A stretch of 5,728 bases of DNA from JBGPJM01 sp041485385 (GTDB taxonomy: Bacteria; Planctomycetota; Phycisphaerae; Phycisphaerales; UBA1924), in contig JBGPJM010000269.1 in assembly GCA_041485385.1 (NCBI GenBank), positions 1-5,728 of the forward strand, written 5' to 3'. Made by a program: the position numbers and the translations under genes. Numbering within the stretch: position 1 is the first letter of the stretch; each line of letters starts with the position of its first letter. The notes beneath the pieces are model-generated. The model had not been told where the DNA came from. It saw only the letters and a list, made by a program, of their open reading frames with translations, and searched no databases. This document shows positions 5,596 to 5,728 of this stretch, one piece after another.

Positions 5596-5728
5596 CGTTC
5601 GGGGGGGGGGGGGGGGGGGTGTTCTGGCTAAAAAATGGCGCCCCTGCACGGGGGTCCCGTTGGGGGGGGGTCGAGGACGTGGGGGGTTTGCGGGGGGGGG
5701 GTTGGGGGGCCGGCGGGGTCGGGGTTTA
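5596..5728. other. Poly-G low-complexity contig edge, probably sequencing or assembly artefact
   Basis: There is a run of 19 G at 5601-5619, then 9 G at 5662-5670, 6 G at 5681-5686, 10 G at 5692-5701 and 6 G at 5704-5709, with almost no C between them. No gene or natural repeat explains this. It resembles poly-G base-calling noise or a badly polished contig end. Nothing here should be annotated. Confidence 0.75.

Overview
This GC-rich window most likely comes from a planctomycete of the Phycisphaerae type. The main reason is that two secreted proteins each combine HAF-type extracellular repeats with a C-terminal dockerin-like module that starts Cys-Pro-Ala-Asp and ends in a terminal Gly-Cys. 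That arrangement is characteristic of the 'GC-type dockerin' proteins of this group. The taxonomic call is inference from domain style and base composition; there is no rRNA or other marker in the window.

Layout, left to right: (1) Positions 1-208 hold the damaged C-terminal end of a response-regulator receiver domain on the + strand, readable only if several small indels are allowed. (2) Positions 222-1529 (-) encode HAF protein 1 (435 aa). (3) Positions 1543-2134 are a gene-free gap with several inverted repeats, three of them in the likely leader of HAF protein 1. (4) Positions 2135-3907 (-) encode a complete gamma-glutamyltransferase (590 aa) with a lipoprotein signal. (5) Positions 3984-5423 (-) encode HAF protein 2 (479 aa from a GTG start; the longer ATG frame back to 5585 is not preferred). 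(6) Positions 5424-5595 are its leader, with a strong hairpin. (7) From about 5596 to the end the sequence collapses into G runs and looks like low-quality contig-end sequence.

The three intact genes lie on the same strand, in the transcription order HAF2, ggt, HAF1. HAF2 and ggt are 76 bp apart and could be co-transcribed. The 590-bp gap before HAF1 suggests it has its own promoter. All three products carry export signals, so the locus encodes cell-envelope or extracellular functions: one peptidase/transpeptidase acting on gamma-glutamyl compounds such as glutathione, and two repeat proteins of unknown function. The HAF proteins are paralogs with the same seven-unit architecture, the same kind of C-terminal module and almost the same translation-start context. 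No defence system, CRISPR array, insertion sequence, tRNA or rRNA was seen, and I do not claim a new system. The points that most deserve a second look are the seven-unit architecture, the hairpins just upstream of both HAF ribosome binding sites, and the damaged receiver gene at the left edge.
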